Program-made: the position numbers and the translations under genes | In this document: positions 9,101 through 17,083 of the stretch, in pieces | Position numbering within the stretch: the first letter of the stretch is position 1 | Layout: every line of letters starts with the position of its first letter | From: Aliihoeflea sp. 2WW | GTDB lineage: Bacteria > Pseudomonadota > Alphaproteobacteria > Rhizobiales > Rhizobiaceae | Length of the DNA: 64,000 nt | Direction of reading: 5' to 3' | NCBI RefSeq assembly: GCF_000497755.1 | Contig: NZ_AYOD01000010.1 | Coordinates: 23,226 to 87,225 of the forward strand | The notes under the pieces: model-generated | What the model was told of the DNA's origin: nothing | Seen by the model: only the letters and a program-made list of their open reading frames with translations | Database searches by the model: none

Positions 9101-10523
9101 CTCCGATGCCGGCGGGACGGGCCGCAGCTATCACGCCGAACTGTCGGCGAGGAACACGCGGCTGCGTGTCCACTACCTCCTCGAACCCGGCTGGAAGGCC
9201 GACGCCGCCATCCAGGGCCTTGGCCGCACGCATCGCACCAACCAGGCGCAGCCGCCGCTCTTCCGGCCGATCGTCACCAACGTCAAGGCCGAGAAGCGGT
9301 TCCTGAGCACGATAGCCCGCCGGCTCGACACGCTTGGGGCAATCACGCGCGGCCAGAGGCAGACAGGCGGTCAGGGCCTGTTCCGGCCCGAGGACAATCT
9401 GGAATCGCACTATGCCCGCGACGCGCTGCGTCAGCTTTACATGCTCATCGTGCGCGGCAAGGTCGAGGGCTGCTCGCTGGAAAGGTTCGAGGCGTCGACC
9501 GGCCTGAAGTTGATGGACTCGACCGGCATCAAGGACGAGCTGCCGCCGATCACCACGTTCCTCAACCGGCTGCTGGCGCTCACCATCGAGATGCAGGGCA
9601 TCATCTTCACCGCCTTCGAGGGATTGCTAAACGCGCGGATCGAAGGCGCGATAGCGTCGGGCAGCTACGATGCCGGCCTGGAGACGCTGCGCGCGGAGAG
9701 CTTCACCGTGACCGGGCGGGAGACGATCTACACCCACCCCGGCACCGGCGCCGAGACCCGGCTTCTCGCCATCTCCGAGCGCAGGCGCAACCGGCCGGTC
9801 ACGCTCGATGCGGCGCTCGACCATCTCCTTGACCGGCGCGCCAAGCTGCTGGTCAACGAGCGCTCCGGTCGCGCCGCGGTGCAGGTCCATGCGCCATCCG
9901 TGATGACCGACGATGGCGATGTCCAATATCGCGTCCGCCTGATCCGGCCGATGGAGGCGCACACCATCCCGTACGGTGCGATGGTCGGAAGCCATTGGGT
10001 CGAGGCGGGCCGCGACGCCTTCGCCTCGGCCTGGGAAGCCGAGATCGCCGAGGTGCCGGAGTTCTCGGACGCCACCATCCACATCGTCACCGGCCTGCTG
10101 CTGCCGATCTGGAAGCGCCTGCCGCACGAGTCCTCGCGCGTCTACCGGGTCCAGACCGATGACGGAGAGCGCGTCATCGGTCGCGGGGTCTCGCCCGCCT
10201 GGGCCGCGAACGCGGTGACGACCGGCTCGCTCTCGCTGTCGGCCGAGGAAGCGCACACGGCGCTGATGGAGGGAAAAACCATCATCGACCTCGACGACGG
10301 GCTCCAGCTTCGCCGCGTCCGCGTCATGGGCGCCCACCGCATCGAGCTGTCCGGCTTCACCGACACGATGCGCGAGCGGCTAACGGCCTACGGCTTGTTC
10401 CACGAGATCATCTCGTGGAAACTGCGCATGTTCGTTCCCACGAACGCGAGCGGGGTCGCGGTGCTGGCGAAGCTGCTCGACCGATGGTCGGTCGAGCGCA
10501 TCAGCGAACGGGAGGCCGCATAA
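6168..10523 (+). CDS. DNA methyltransferase / Strawberry-notch helicase fusion
   Basis: A 1451-residue protein. The N-terminal third is an adenine-methyltransferase-like domain with motif I VLEPSAGTG near residue 150 and motif IV NPPF near 217. The middle is a superfamily 2 helicase-like domain of the Strawberry-notch type: GDGTGVGKGR near 503 as Walker A, DECH near 612, and an ATGATT motif III. The C-terminal helicase half has the FSDAGGTGRSYH and LGRTHRTNQ blocks, the latter near 1018. The ATG at 6168 follows GAGG at 7 bases. Such fusions are common in leading regions of alphaproteobacterial conjugative elements. A role in modifying incoming DNA or countering host defence is inferred, not shown. 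It overlaps the Toprim gene start by one base. Confidence 0.85.
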   Translation: MNMMPATVAANAAAPIPHACEPDTAVAILAAAQLLLPHLERGQRIDAPALRHAMETAFGGSDAAGAWNWKTAYESCEAATVLFLRRFGKALLRKGGSPAASLPLLARVAALMPTHTRRSEEAQSFQQFSTPIPLGLVAATAAAITLADRVLEPSAGTGLLAILAEIAGGTLVLNELAETRAGLLSSLFPALSVTRFDAAQIDDHLDLAAVPTVVLMNPPFSVMANVETRMADAAFRHVASALARLAPGGRLVTITGANFAPDAPEWASAYARLQERGRVVFSAAIDGSVYAKHGTTFPTRLTVIDKQPADDPAVFPASPGLAPDAATLMGWVAEHVPARLPVDPAVAVPVAATPAPRTVRGYLARAAKAAPRKALAEPEGVDFEYETVDRQDAGTGRITDAIYEEYALQSIRIPGAQPHPTKLVQSAAMASVAPPKPSYRPRLPANIRDLLSDAQLETLIYAGEAHSDYLAGAWSVDETFDVVSAAADDASGSVRFRRGFMIGDGTGVGKGRESASIILDNWMRGRRKALWISKSDKLLEDAQRDWSALGMERLLITPQSRFPQGKPITLPEGILFTTYATLRTDERGEKASRVQQIVDWLGADWDGVVIFDECHALQNAVGGKGERGDAAPSQQGRAGLRLQHALADARVVYVLATGATTVHNLAYAQRLGLWGGEDFPFGTRAEFVEAIEAGGVAAMEVLARDLRALGLYTARSLSFHGVEYELVEHELTPEQTRIYDAYAGAFAIIHNNLDAAMQAANITGGGEGGSGTLNKQAKSAARSAFESAKQRFFGHLLTSMKTPTLLRSIERDLEAGHAAVVQIVSTGEALMERRLAELPTEEWNDVRVDITPREYVLDYLRHSFPVQLYEPFTASEGRLSSRPVTRDGQPVESREAVARRDALIAKLASLPPVPGALDQIVQRFGTDMVAEVTGRSRRIVRKASTGGFDRLVVETRAGSANLAETAAFMDDQKRVLVFSDAGGTGRSYHAELSARNTRLRVHYLLEPGWKADAAIQGLGRTHRTNQAQPPLFRPIVTNVKAEKRFLSTIARRLDTLGAITRGQRQTGGQGLFRPEDNLESHYARDALRQLYMLIVRGKVEGCSLERFEASTGLKLMDSTGIKDELPPITTFLNRLLALTIEMQGIIFTAFEGLLNARIEGAIASGSYDAGLETLRAESFTVTGRETIYTHPGTGAETRLLAISERRRNRPVTLDAALDHLLDRRAKLLVNERSGRAAVQVHAPSVMTDDGDVQYRVRLIRPMEAHTIPYGAMVGSHWVEAGRDAFASAWEAEIAEVPEFSDATIHIVTGLLLPIWKRLPHESSRVYRVQTDDGERVIGRGVSPAWAANAVTTGSLSLSAEEAHTALMEGKTIIDLDDGLQLRRVRVMGAHRIELSGFTDTMRERLTAYGLFHEIISWKLRMFVPTNASGVAVLAKLLDRWSVERISEREAA

Positions 10524-11563
10524 TGCCCCGTCTCGACGCTTCGGAACTTGCCCGTCGCCTCGGTCTCCATGCCAAGGCGGCGTGCCGTCATTATCTGTCC
10601 AACGGCCACCGGCAGGGCAATTACTGGCTGGTCGGGGACGCCCGCAACGCTCCCGGCCGATCCATGTTCGTCCGGCTGCGCGCTTCGCCCAAGGGTCCGC
10701 CCGGCCATTGGACCGACGCCGCGACCGGCGAGCATGGCGACATGCTCGATATAGTCCGCGAGGCGCTCGGCCTCGTCGACTTCAAGGACGTGGCGGACGA
10801 AGCGCGCCGTTTCCTCAACCAGCCGCATCCCGAACCGGAGGACGCGGCACGCGATCGCAAGCCCGGCGCCCTCCCATCGGGCTCGCCCGAAGCGGCGCGG
10901 CGGCTGTTCGGCATTTCGCGGCCGATCCGCGGCACGCTCGCGCAGACCTATTTGCGCGGCCGCGGCATCACGGACATTTCCGGCCTTTCCTCCCTGCGCT
11001 TCCATCCGCGCTGCTATTACCGGCCGGACGAGCACAGCCCGAGGAGGGCCTTGCCGGCATTGATCGCCGCCGTCACCGATCTCGATGACCGGCTGACCGG
11101 GGCGCATCGAACCTGGCTCGCGCCGGGCGGTTCGGGGAAGGCCGAGGTCGACACGCCGAGACGGGCGATGGGCGACCTGCTCGGGCACGGCATCCGCTTC
11201 GGTGCCGCGGACGACGTGCTGGCGGCCGGCGAAGGCATCGAGACGGTGCTGTCGCCCCGCATGGTCCTGCCAGGCATGCCGATGCTGGCGGCGACCTCGG
11301 CCGCCCATCTCGCGGCCATCCTGTTCCCGGCGACGCTGCGGCGGCTCTACGTCCTGCGCGACCGCGATCCGGCCGGCGACGGCACTCGCGACAGACTGGT
11401 CGAGCGGGCGGCGAGCGCCGGGATCGAGGTGCTGGTGCTGTCGCCGCGTCTGGAAGACTTCAACGAGGATCTGCGCCATCACGGCCCCGAAGCCCTTCTG
11501 GAGCTGATCCGGCCCCAACTCGCCCCGCAGGACGCCTGCCGCTTCATGGCGCTGGCGGCGTAG
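10523..11563 (+). CDS. Toprim-domain primase-like protein
   Basis: A 346-residue protein with an N-terminal module of the kind paired with plasmid primases (ARRLGLHAKAACRHYLSNG, GHWTDAATGEHGDMLDIV). A C-terminal Toprim_3-type fold follows: LAAGEGIETVLS supplies the conserved Glu near residue 240, and YVLRDRDPAGDGTRD supplies the metal-binding DxD-type motif near 292. This architecture resembles P4-alpha and DUF7146 primase-like proteins. It starts as TAATG directly on the helicase stop with GGGAGG 7 bases upstream, so the helicase and Toprim protein are made together and may prime or repair the transferred strand. A zinc finger, usual in full primases, is not obvious. Confidence 0.8.
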   Translation: MPRLDASELARRLGLHAKAACRHYLSNGHRQGNYWLVGDARNAPGRSMFVRLRASPKGPPGHWTDAATGEHGDMLDIVREALGLVDFKDVADEARRFLNQPHPEPEDAARDRKPGALPSGSPEAARRLFGISRPIRGTLAQTYLRGRGITDISGLSSLRFHPRCYYRPDEHSPRRALPALIAAVTDLDDRLTGAHRTWLAPGGSGKAEVDTPRRAMGDLLGHGIRFGAADDVLAAGEGIETVLSPRMVLPGMPMLAATSAAHLAAILFPATLRRLYVLRDRDPAGDGTRDRLVERAASAGIEVLVLSPRLEDFNEDLRHHGPEALLELIRPQLAPQDACRFMALAA

Positions 11564-11883
11564 AGGCGGATCGGGGATGCGGCGGACGTCACGGCCGCCG
11601 TCCCCCGGTTCGCTTCCGCGTGGCTTCCGCGATCGTCGGTCTGACCGCGCCCCGGCCTTCCGAGAGGGCGATCGAGCCCACAAACGGCCCGGACAGGCAA
11701 TGGCGGCGGCCGACGATTTTCCGCCGGCGGGGCAGGCCCCGCCTTTGCATCGCGAAGCAAAATCGCCGGCCTTGGCCATCAAGGCCCTCGCGGACGAGGA
11801 CTGCCGGTCCGGACCGCCCGTGGGCTTCCGACGCCGTGAAGGCCGCGAGGGTCGCGGTCAGACCGACGAAGGAGACCACGCAG
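11564..11883. other. Gene-free spacer before the DUF2493 gene
   Basis: About 320 bases between the Toprim and DUF2493 genes. Open frames cross it in several phases but none has a ribosome-binding site or recognisable protein features. The only clear signal is GGAG a few bases before the ATG at 11884. A promoter is likely here but I cannot point to one. Confidence 0.4.
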
Positions 11884-12825
11884 ATGAGAAGCGAACACGA
11901 CGACGGCTACGAGCCGCACCACGCCTCATCACCGACCGACCGCCTCATCACCGAACTCCAGCTCTATGGCTGGCGCCCCTTCCAGGACGAGCCCGATCCG
12001 AGGCCGCTGCCCGAGGGCGGCGCGGTGGCCGGAGCCGTCGCAGACATCTTCGACGCCATGATCGCGACGCTTGGCGACACCCGCCTCGAACCCGATCTCG
12101 ACGACCTGCTCTGGTCGACCGTCAATCTCTTCCACCGCGCCGTCCAGCGGATCGAGCGCACCCTGGACGACAACGAGCAGGCACAGCGCCGGCTCCAGCG
12201 GGAGCAGGACGGCACAGAGATCAAGGCGGTCGAGCTGGAGCGCCTCACGGCCGAGGGCCAGACCATGATCGAGCGGCGCGACGCCTTCGAGCTGATGCGC
12301 GACCAGGCCGCCGAGCACTACGAGCGCCACACCGGCTCAGGCTGGCGGCCGCGCTCCGGCTCGATGGTCAACCACCGCAACCTGACCTCGGCGCTGGTCG
12401 ACAGCCGCGACTTCATCGCCGCCCGCCGCAGGGTGGACGCCGAGGTGCTGATCCCGGCCGGGCCGAGGATCGCGGTCTCCGGCGCCAACACCTTCAACGA
12501 CCACAACCTCATCTGGAGCGTGCTCGACAAGGCTCACGCCAAGTATCCGCAGATGGTCCTCCTGCATGGCGGGGCCAGGACCGGCACCGACCTGATCGCC
12601 GACAAGTGGGCCGCCAGCCGCAAGGTGCCGGTTGTCCCGTTCCCGCCCGAGTTCACGAAGTATCCGGCGAAGCAGGCGCCCTTCAAGCGCAACGACGCGG
12701 TGCTGGAAACGCTTCCGATCGGCGTCATCGTCTTTCCCGGCGGCGGCATCCAGGGCAACCTTGCCGACAAAGCCCGCAAGCTCGGCATCCACGTCTACGA
12801 TTTCCGCGACCGGGGCGGCGCTTAG
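11884..12825 (+). CDS. DUF2493 (SLOG / YspA-YpsA-like) nucleotide-binding protein
   Basis: A 313-residue protein. The N-terminal half is helical (HHASSPTDRLITELQLYGW, then a heptad-rich stretch at about residues 80-135). The C-terminal half is a Rossmann-like SLOG domain: RIAVSGANTFNDH near 198, the VLLHGGARTGTDLIADKWA loop near 226, and IVFPGGGI near 282. SLOG proteins bind nucleotides or nucleotide-derived ligands and occur in defence and mobile-element contexts. The ATG at 11884 follows a good GGAG. It may form one transcript with the Toprim protein. The ligand is unknown. Confidence 0.8.
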   Translation: MRSEHDDGYEPHHASSPTDRLITELQLYGWRPFQDEPDPRPLPEGGAVAGAVADIFDAMIATLGDTRLEPDLDDLLWSTVNLFHRAVQRIERTLDDNEQAQRRLQREQDGTEIKAVELERLTAEGQTMIERRDAFELMRDQAAEHYERHTGSGWRPRSGSMVNHRNLTSALVDSRDFIAARRRVDAEVLIPAGPRIAVSGANTFNDHNLIWSVLDKAHAKYPQMVLLHGGARTGTDLIADKWAASRKVPVVPFPPEFTKYPAKQAPFKRNDAVLETLPIGVIVFPGGGIQGNLADKARKLGIHVYDFRDRGGA

Positions 12826-12836
12826 GCGCCGTCCGG

Positions 12837-12856
12837 AAGGCGGCTTCGGCCGCCTT
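12837..12856 (+). terminator. Stem-loop with TTCG loop after the DUF2493 gene
   Basis: AAGGCGGC (12837-12844), TTCG, GCCGCCTT (12849-12856): a perfect 8-bp stem closed by a stable UUCG-type tetraloop, 12 bases after the stop. No long T-run follows, so it may be a weak terminator or an mRNA 3'-end protector. Confidence 0.55.
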
Positions 12857-12890
12857 CGCTTGACGATCGCCAGCAAAAGGAGTCAAATCC

Positions 12891-12992
12891 GTGCATCCTC
12901 GTAGCACCGGCACAGAAGCAAAGTCGCAGGCGGAGCGCATCTTCGGACAGCCTGTCGTGATCTTTGAACCGATCATCCGGAGGCTTCCATGA
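12891..12992 (+). CDS. Possible 33-residue leader peptide
   Basis: GTG at 12891 is preceded by AAAAGGAG at a good distance. The frame of 33 codons (MHPRSTGTEAKSQAERIFGQ...) ends in a TGA that overlaps the ATG of the following membrane protein by 4 bases. Spacing, ribosome-binding site and coupling suggest it is translated. There is no recognisable domain. It could be a genuine small protein or simply a device to load ribosomes onto the next gene. Confidence 0.4.
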   Translation: MHPRSTGTEAKSQAERIFGQPVVIFEPIIRRLP

Positions 12993-13405
12993 CCCTGATT
13001 CTGCTCGCCGTCTCGCTGTCGATCGCGCTCTGCGTGATCGCCTTCAACTTCGCGATCTACGCGCTGCCCTTCATGGTCGGGCTTGCCGCGTTCCGCTACG
13101 TCTATGCCAGCGATGCGAGTGTGGCCATGTCGCTCATAGCCGCGCTCGGCGCGGCCGGCCTTTCCGTCGTGGTCGCCGCCGCCATCCTCGCCTTCGTGCG
13201 CGCTCCCCTCCTGCGTCTTCCTGTCCTTGCGCTCTTCGCCGCGCCCGCCGCCCTGGCAGGCTATGCGGTCGTGCATGGCGTGGCGCACAACGTCATCGAG
13301 TCGACCGTCGCGCTCAATCTTCTTTGCGGCGCCGGCGGCCTGTTCGTCGGCATCGCCGCGCTGATGAACATCAGCTCCCACGCCGCCGCCTTCTCGCCAC
13401 GCTGA
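12989..13405 (+). CDS. Small integral membrane protein
   Basis: A 138-residue hydrophobic protein with about four predicted membrane helices (residues about 3-35, 45-67, 75-95 and 105-130), few charges and no signal peptidase site. I do not recognise a family. Similar small membrane proteins accompany leading-region genes of alphaproteobacterial conjugative elements. It overlaps the candidate 33-residue leader peptide and is followed by the oppositely oriented HEPN gene. Confidence 0.6.
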   Translation: MTLILLAVSLSIALCVIAFNFAIYALPFMVGLAAFRYVYASDASVAMSLIAALGAAGLSVVVAAAILAFVRAPLLRLPVLALFAAPAALAGYAVVHGVAHNVIESTVALNLLCGAGGLFVGIAALMNISSHAAAFSPR

Positions 13406-13520
13406 ATATTTCCTATTCGCCCCTCCTATTCAGGGCCTTATGACCGTGCGGCAGGCGGCAGATCGCTATGGAGCAGTGTCGTCGCATGATCGACCCCAAT
13501 CCCTCAGGCGAGCCGGACGC

Positions 13521-14885
13521 TTACGATTCCAGAGAGCGGAGCAGTTCTTCCCGATTCAGATCAACCTTGTTGTCGGTCAGTTCGAGATACCGTTCTACCG
13601 CCTTGGCTACGCTTCGCCGAATGTGTCCAAGGTCGTCCCATGAGATCGTTGCTTTAGGATGACCGAGGCTGTGCAGGTATTCGTCTCGCAACGTGTAACC
13701 GCGCTCCAGCCAGCCCGCCTCAGCGTCGTCACCAACGAGGCGCTTGTATCTACTCTTCATCTTTTCGCGGCCGCGATATTCCCTCAGCATCAGGGTCGCC
13801 TCGATACAGCTTATGTTCGCGACGATCTCGTCGATCCCTTCCTCCGCTAGAGCTTTGACGAAGAAGTGCTTAGTCAGCGGATGGATGTTCGCTCTGTTCG
13901 TCTCTCTCTTTGCTAGCGCCGCCTGAAGCACTCGCCATCGCTGTTCGAGTGTATCGAGTTGTTGTCGGCCAAGCTCGAAAGACTCCGACCGATCCGGAGC
14001 TTCGATCTCCTCGTCCGGATGGCCGATGAGGGTCCAAGTCAGAGCCTCGGCATTGGGCGCACGCGGCGCGTCGGCGAACGGATCGTCGGAGAACGAATAG
14101 ACCCAGGGAACGTCAAACGGTTCCCACGGGCCATCGGTCGACTCTTTGCTGAAACACAACAGCAGCACGAATAGCGCATCCTCCACAGGCGACGGAAACG
14201 TCGACTCGAACACCGGAACCTTTCCGATCTCGTCCCATCGCTTGTGAAGCACGCCGAGCCAGGTGCGTTCCCATATGGCTCCAGCCGGCTCGGACTCACT
14301 TGTGACCAGCCAATAGAACCCATCCAATCTTTCGACGGGAAATTGCTGCCAACGGCCGAAGCGTTTCAGCGCATCATGCCGCACACGCCGGCCGAGATCG
14401 GCGCTTCTGAGAAAGGCGATCTCGTTCGTTCCGAACCGGATATTTTCGACGCTTTGGTGTGCCCGCTCGCTGGAATCCTCCAAATCGAGCCGATCGAGTG
14501 GCGCGAAATGATACCGCTTCACCTCTTCGGCCAGAAAGGTCTGGTGCAGCTTCAGCGCTGTCTCTTCTATGCTCGGCCTGCTGCCCGAATGCCAAGGCGT
14601 CCCGTTCCAGCGAAAGAAGTTTTCGAGCGCTGTCCGCAGTTCCTTTCGCGATGAGTCACCCGATGGATGCTTCGGGAGCCGGGAACCTTTGATCTGCGGG
14701 TAGATCGAAGCGCAATTGCTCTCAAGCAACCGAAATGCTGCCGAACGATAAGCTTCTTCCTCCGTTCGACATCCCGTCCGCCAAAGGTCGGCGACGGCCA
14801 GTCGGATCGGTTCGGGCGGATCATTTATTTCCGTTCCCAAGTCATTCCCTCCAGCCTTTTCCAACATCGCACGTTCTGGTGGCAT
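13521..14885 (-). CDS. HEPN-domain protein, candidate phage-defence (ApeA-like) gene
   Basis: A 454-residue soluble protein on the opposite strand to its neighbours. The N-terminal two thirds has no motif I can name. The C-terminal 130 residues are helical and contain RDEYLH near residue 406, an exact Rx4H motif of HEPN ribonucleases, within a block (EIVANISCIEATLM, SRYKRLVGDD, then SVAKAVERYLELTD) laid out like ApeA-type HEPN domains. HEPN proteins of this layout act in abortive phage defence by cleaving RNA, so this assignment is an inference from motif and architecture. The start is uncertain (14885, or Met at 14867), as neither has a strong ribosome-binding site. Its orientation and less GC-rich sequence mark it as accessory cargo. 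Confidence 0.55.
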   Translation of the reverse strand: MPPERAMLEKAGGNDLGTEINDPPEPIRLAVADLWRTGCRTEEEAYRSAAFRLLESNCASIYPQIKGSRLPKHPSGDSSRKELRTALENFFRWNGTPWHSGSRPSIEETALKLHQTFLAEEVKRYHFAPLDRLDLEDSSERAHQSVENIRFGTNEIAFLRSADLGRRVRHDALKRFGRWQQFPVERLDGFYWLVTSESEPAGAIWERTWLGVLHKRWDEIGKVPVFESTFPSPVEDALFVLLLCFSKESTDGPWEPFDVPWVYSFSDDPFADAPRAPNAEALTWTLIGHPDEEIEAPDRSESFELGRQQLDTLEQRWRVLQAALAKRETNRANIHPLTKHFFVKALAEEGIDEIVANISCIEATLMLREYRGREKMKSRYKRLVGDDAEAGWLERGYTLRDEYLHSLGHPKATISWDDLGHIRRSVAKAVERYLELTDNKVDLNREELLRSLES

Positions 14886-15557
14886 CAGGAATGGTCGATC
14901 ATCTACGCGCTCGGCCGCTCCCCGGAATGCAGGCCGCGACGGCTTCTGCGCCAGCTCTCCGATCCCTCCTCATGACGGGACCAACGCCGGTGTAAGTTCC
15001 CACGCCGCAGCGCGACCTCCGCATCCATCCGGCAGCAATCGCACCGATCGGCATGATCGCGCGCAGGAGGCTATCGACATCTTCCCTGTCGGTCCGTCGT
15101 AGCGTGGCGACCGGCCCGGTCCATGCCTCCATCCCTTCGGGCTCGCACGGAACCGTCGCCATCGCCGTTGAGGCGCAGGCGGCACCCTTCGCCCGGACGC
15201 CGGTACCGGCGCTGTCCCCGACTTTTCATCCGGGCTGGCATGCGATGGTGGCGAGCGCGTGGGATCGCGCGGGTTCCTGTGACGGCGCGTCCGTCGCCTC
15301 GACCGATGGTCGGGCCGGCAAGGAGGAAGGTTCTGCGGTTTCTCCGTGATGCGTTCGCGGAAGGACATGCCCTCCGACTGACTGATCCCCTACGTCCGAG
15401 CGGTTTCCGCCCTCAACCCCCGCGGCTCCGGACCGTGTTGGCGCGAAGCGCCTGCCCGCCCCACTCCGGGCCTTAAGGGTTGCTGTCGGCTCCCGGCGGC
15501 CGTGGCCGGGTCTCGTCGGAGGGACGGTCCCTCCGGTTGAAGCAACGGAGAACTACC
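14886..15557. other. Gene-free region; promoter side of the HEPN gene and ssb leader
   Basis: About 670 bases with no supportable gene. The open frames present are Arg/Pro-rich shadows. The left part should hold the HEPN promoter. The right part is the ssb leader and contains an interrupted palindrome, GGAGGGAC-G-GTCCCTCC, at 15518-15534, some 24 bases before the ssb start. That palindrome could be an operator or an mRNA hairpin controlling SSB synthesis. Confidence 0.4.
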
Positions 15558-15959
15558 ATGCAGAACATCGTCATTCTCGCCGGCAACATCGGTCAGGACC
15601 CCGAGGGCCGCACCACCACCAACAACACCCGCATCGTCCACTTCACACTGGCCACCTCGCGCCCCCGCTACGCGGAAGGCAAGGTTCTGCGGGACAAGGA
15701 CGGCTACCGGGTCCAGGAGACCGAATGGCACCGCATCACCTGCTTCAACGGCCTCGGCAAGACGGTCGAGCAGCATTGCCAGAAGGGGATGAAGGTGCTG
15801 GTCCGTGGTCGCATCCACTACACGAAGTGGACCGACAGGGAAGGCGTCGAGCGCTACAGCACGGAGATCATCGCCGAGACGGTGGACTTCCTGAGCTGGC
15901 CGAAGCGTGAGGACGACAGCCGCGGCGCCAACGATCCCGACGACGAGATTCCGTTCTGA
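15558..15959 (+). CDS. ssb: Single-stranded DNA-binding protein
   Basis: A 133-residue SSB with one OB-fold (MQNIVILAGNIGQDPE, then ETEWHRITCFNGLG, then VLVRGRIHYTKWTDREG) and the acidic C-terminal tail DDEIPF that recruits partner proteins. The tail lacks the long glycine-rich linker of chromosomal SSBs, as is usual for element-encoded versions. It probably coats the incoming transferred strand. GGAG lies before the ATG, and a strong terminator-like hairpin follows the stop. Confidence 0.9.
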   Translation: MQNIVILAGNIGQDPEGRTTTNNTRIVHFTLATSRPRYAEGKVLRDKDGYRVQETEWHRITCFNGLGKTVEQHCQKGMKVLVRGRIHYTKWTDREGVERYSTEIIAETVDFLSWPKREDDSRGANDPDDEIPF

Positions 15960-15974
15960 AAGGAGGTGTCGAGA

Positions 15975-15998
15975 GCCCGGCGGCGAAAGCCGCCGGGC
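15975..15998 (+). terminator. Terminator-like hairpin after ssb
   Basis: GCCCGGCGGC (15975-15984), loop GAAA, GCCGCCGGGC (15989-15998): a perfect 10-bp GC stem with a GNRA tetraloop, 15 bases after the ssb stop. It is followed by CTTCCTC rather than a T-run, so termination strength is uncertain. Confidence 0.6.
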
Positions 15999-16077
15999 CT
16001 TCCTCACGTTCGCGGCCGGCGGTTCGCGGAGCTGGAAGCGCACAGCCCGGCGCAGCACGCTGGCACAGATGACGTCA

Positions 16078-16824
16078 TTAGAATGCGGTCGCGATCATCC
16101 GCGCGGCGGCAACCAGCAGCAGCGCCGCCAGCACCAGCCGCAGCGCGCCCGGCTTGAGGTATCTCGCGCCCAGCCACGATCCGACAAGCCCGCCAATGGC
16201 GACGCAGGCCAGCCATGTCGGCAACTGCGCCGGAAGGGTCGGCATCGTCGCCCATGCGCCCAGCAGGGCCGCACCGGAGTTCAGCAGGTTGAACACCGCC
16301 GATATTGCGGCCGCCGTCCGCGTTTCCGTCCAGCGCATGGCGAGCACGACAGGCGCCAGGAATATTCCTCCGCCAACGCCCGTCACCCCGGAAACCAGTC
16401 CGATCACGCCTCCCACCAGAAGCGACGGGAGGAACGGCGGAACGACCGGCGCTTGCTCGTCGAGCGTCGCGGCGGCCTTCACCGAGCGGAGCATCTGCAC
16501 CCCGGCAATGAGCAGCAACATGCCCACGACGGGCATGTAGACGGATGCCGGCAGATGCAGCGCACCGCCCAGCAGCGAGAATGGAGCGCCAAGCACGGCG
16601 AACGGATAGACGGTGCGCCACGTCAGCATGCCGGCGCGATGGAAACGATAGCACCCGATCGCCGACACCAGCACGTTGAGCGCAAGGGCAGTCGGCTTGA
16701 TCGTTGCCGGATCGAAGCCGGCCAGGCCCATCACGGCGACATAGCCGGTGCCGCCGGCCTGTCCCACGGCCGAATAGAGGAGCGCCACGACGGCCAGCGC
16801 CAGGGCGAACAGAGCGTCAGTCAT
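16078..16824 (-). CDS. TauE/SafE-family anion permease
   Basis: A 248-residue inner-membrane protein with about eight hydrophobic helices and the two related halves of the family: LYSAVGQAGGTGYVAVMGLAG near residue 20 and GLVSGVTGVGGGIFLAPVVL near 140, each with the GxGGG-type turn. TauE/SafE proteins export or import sulfite, sulfoacetate and related organic anions. The ATG at 16824 is preferred over 16875 because the upstream residues are not hydrophobic. It stands alone and antisense to ssb, so it is likely an acquired passenger. The substrate cannot be told. Confidence 0.85.
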   Translation of the reverse strand: MTDALFALALAVVALLYSAVGQAGGTGYVAVMGLAGFDPATIKPTALALNVLVSAIGCYRFHRAGMLTWRTVYPFAVLGAPFSLLGGALHLPASVYMPVVGMLLLIAGVQMLRSVKAAATLDEQAPVVPPFLPSLLVGGVIGLVSGVTGVGGGIFLAPVVLAMRWTETRTAAAISAVFNLLNSGAALLGAWATMPTLPAQLPTWLACVAIGGLVGSWLGARYLKPGALRLVLAALLLVAAARMIATAF

Positions 16825-17013
16825 AAGCGCGCTGTAGCACCCGCCGGCCGGTGCTCGAAAGCAAACTGTTGCCAACTCTCATGTCTGGCGCGCGCAGCAG
16901 CTCCGGCACGTCCAGCGCAGGTCAGGACGGCCCGGCTCGTGTCGGCGGATGACCATCCGCGCTCTTTGAGGCTTACCTTGGTTCCAGTCGCGGCCTTCCA
17001 CGATCAACCCGTG

Positions 17014-17083
17014 ATATGTGGAACGGCCCGCGGTGCAAGGTGCTCTTCATATGTGGAACGGCCCGCGGTGCAAGGTGCTCTTC
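17014..17083. repeat. Perfect 35-bp tandem duplication at an IS110 end
   Basis: Bases 17014-17048 and 17049-17083 are identical 35-bp units beginning ATATGTGGAACGGCCCGC. Each contains the 14-mer GTGGAACGGCCCGC, whose inverted complement lies at 18425-18438 on the other side of the transposase. The IS110 element therefore has a duplicated outer end, or inserted beside a pre-existing partial copy. Confidence 0.75.
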
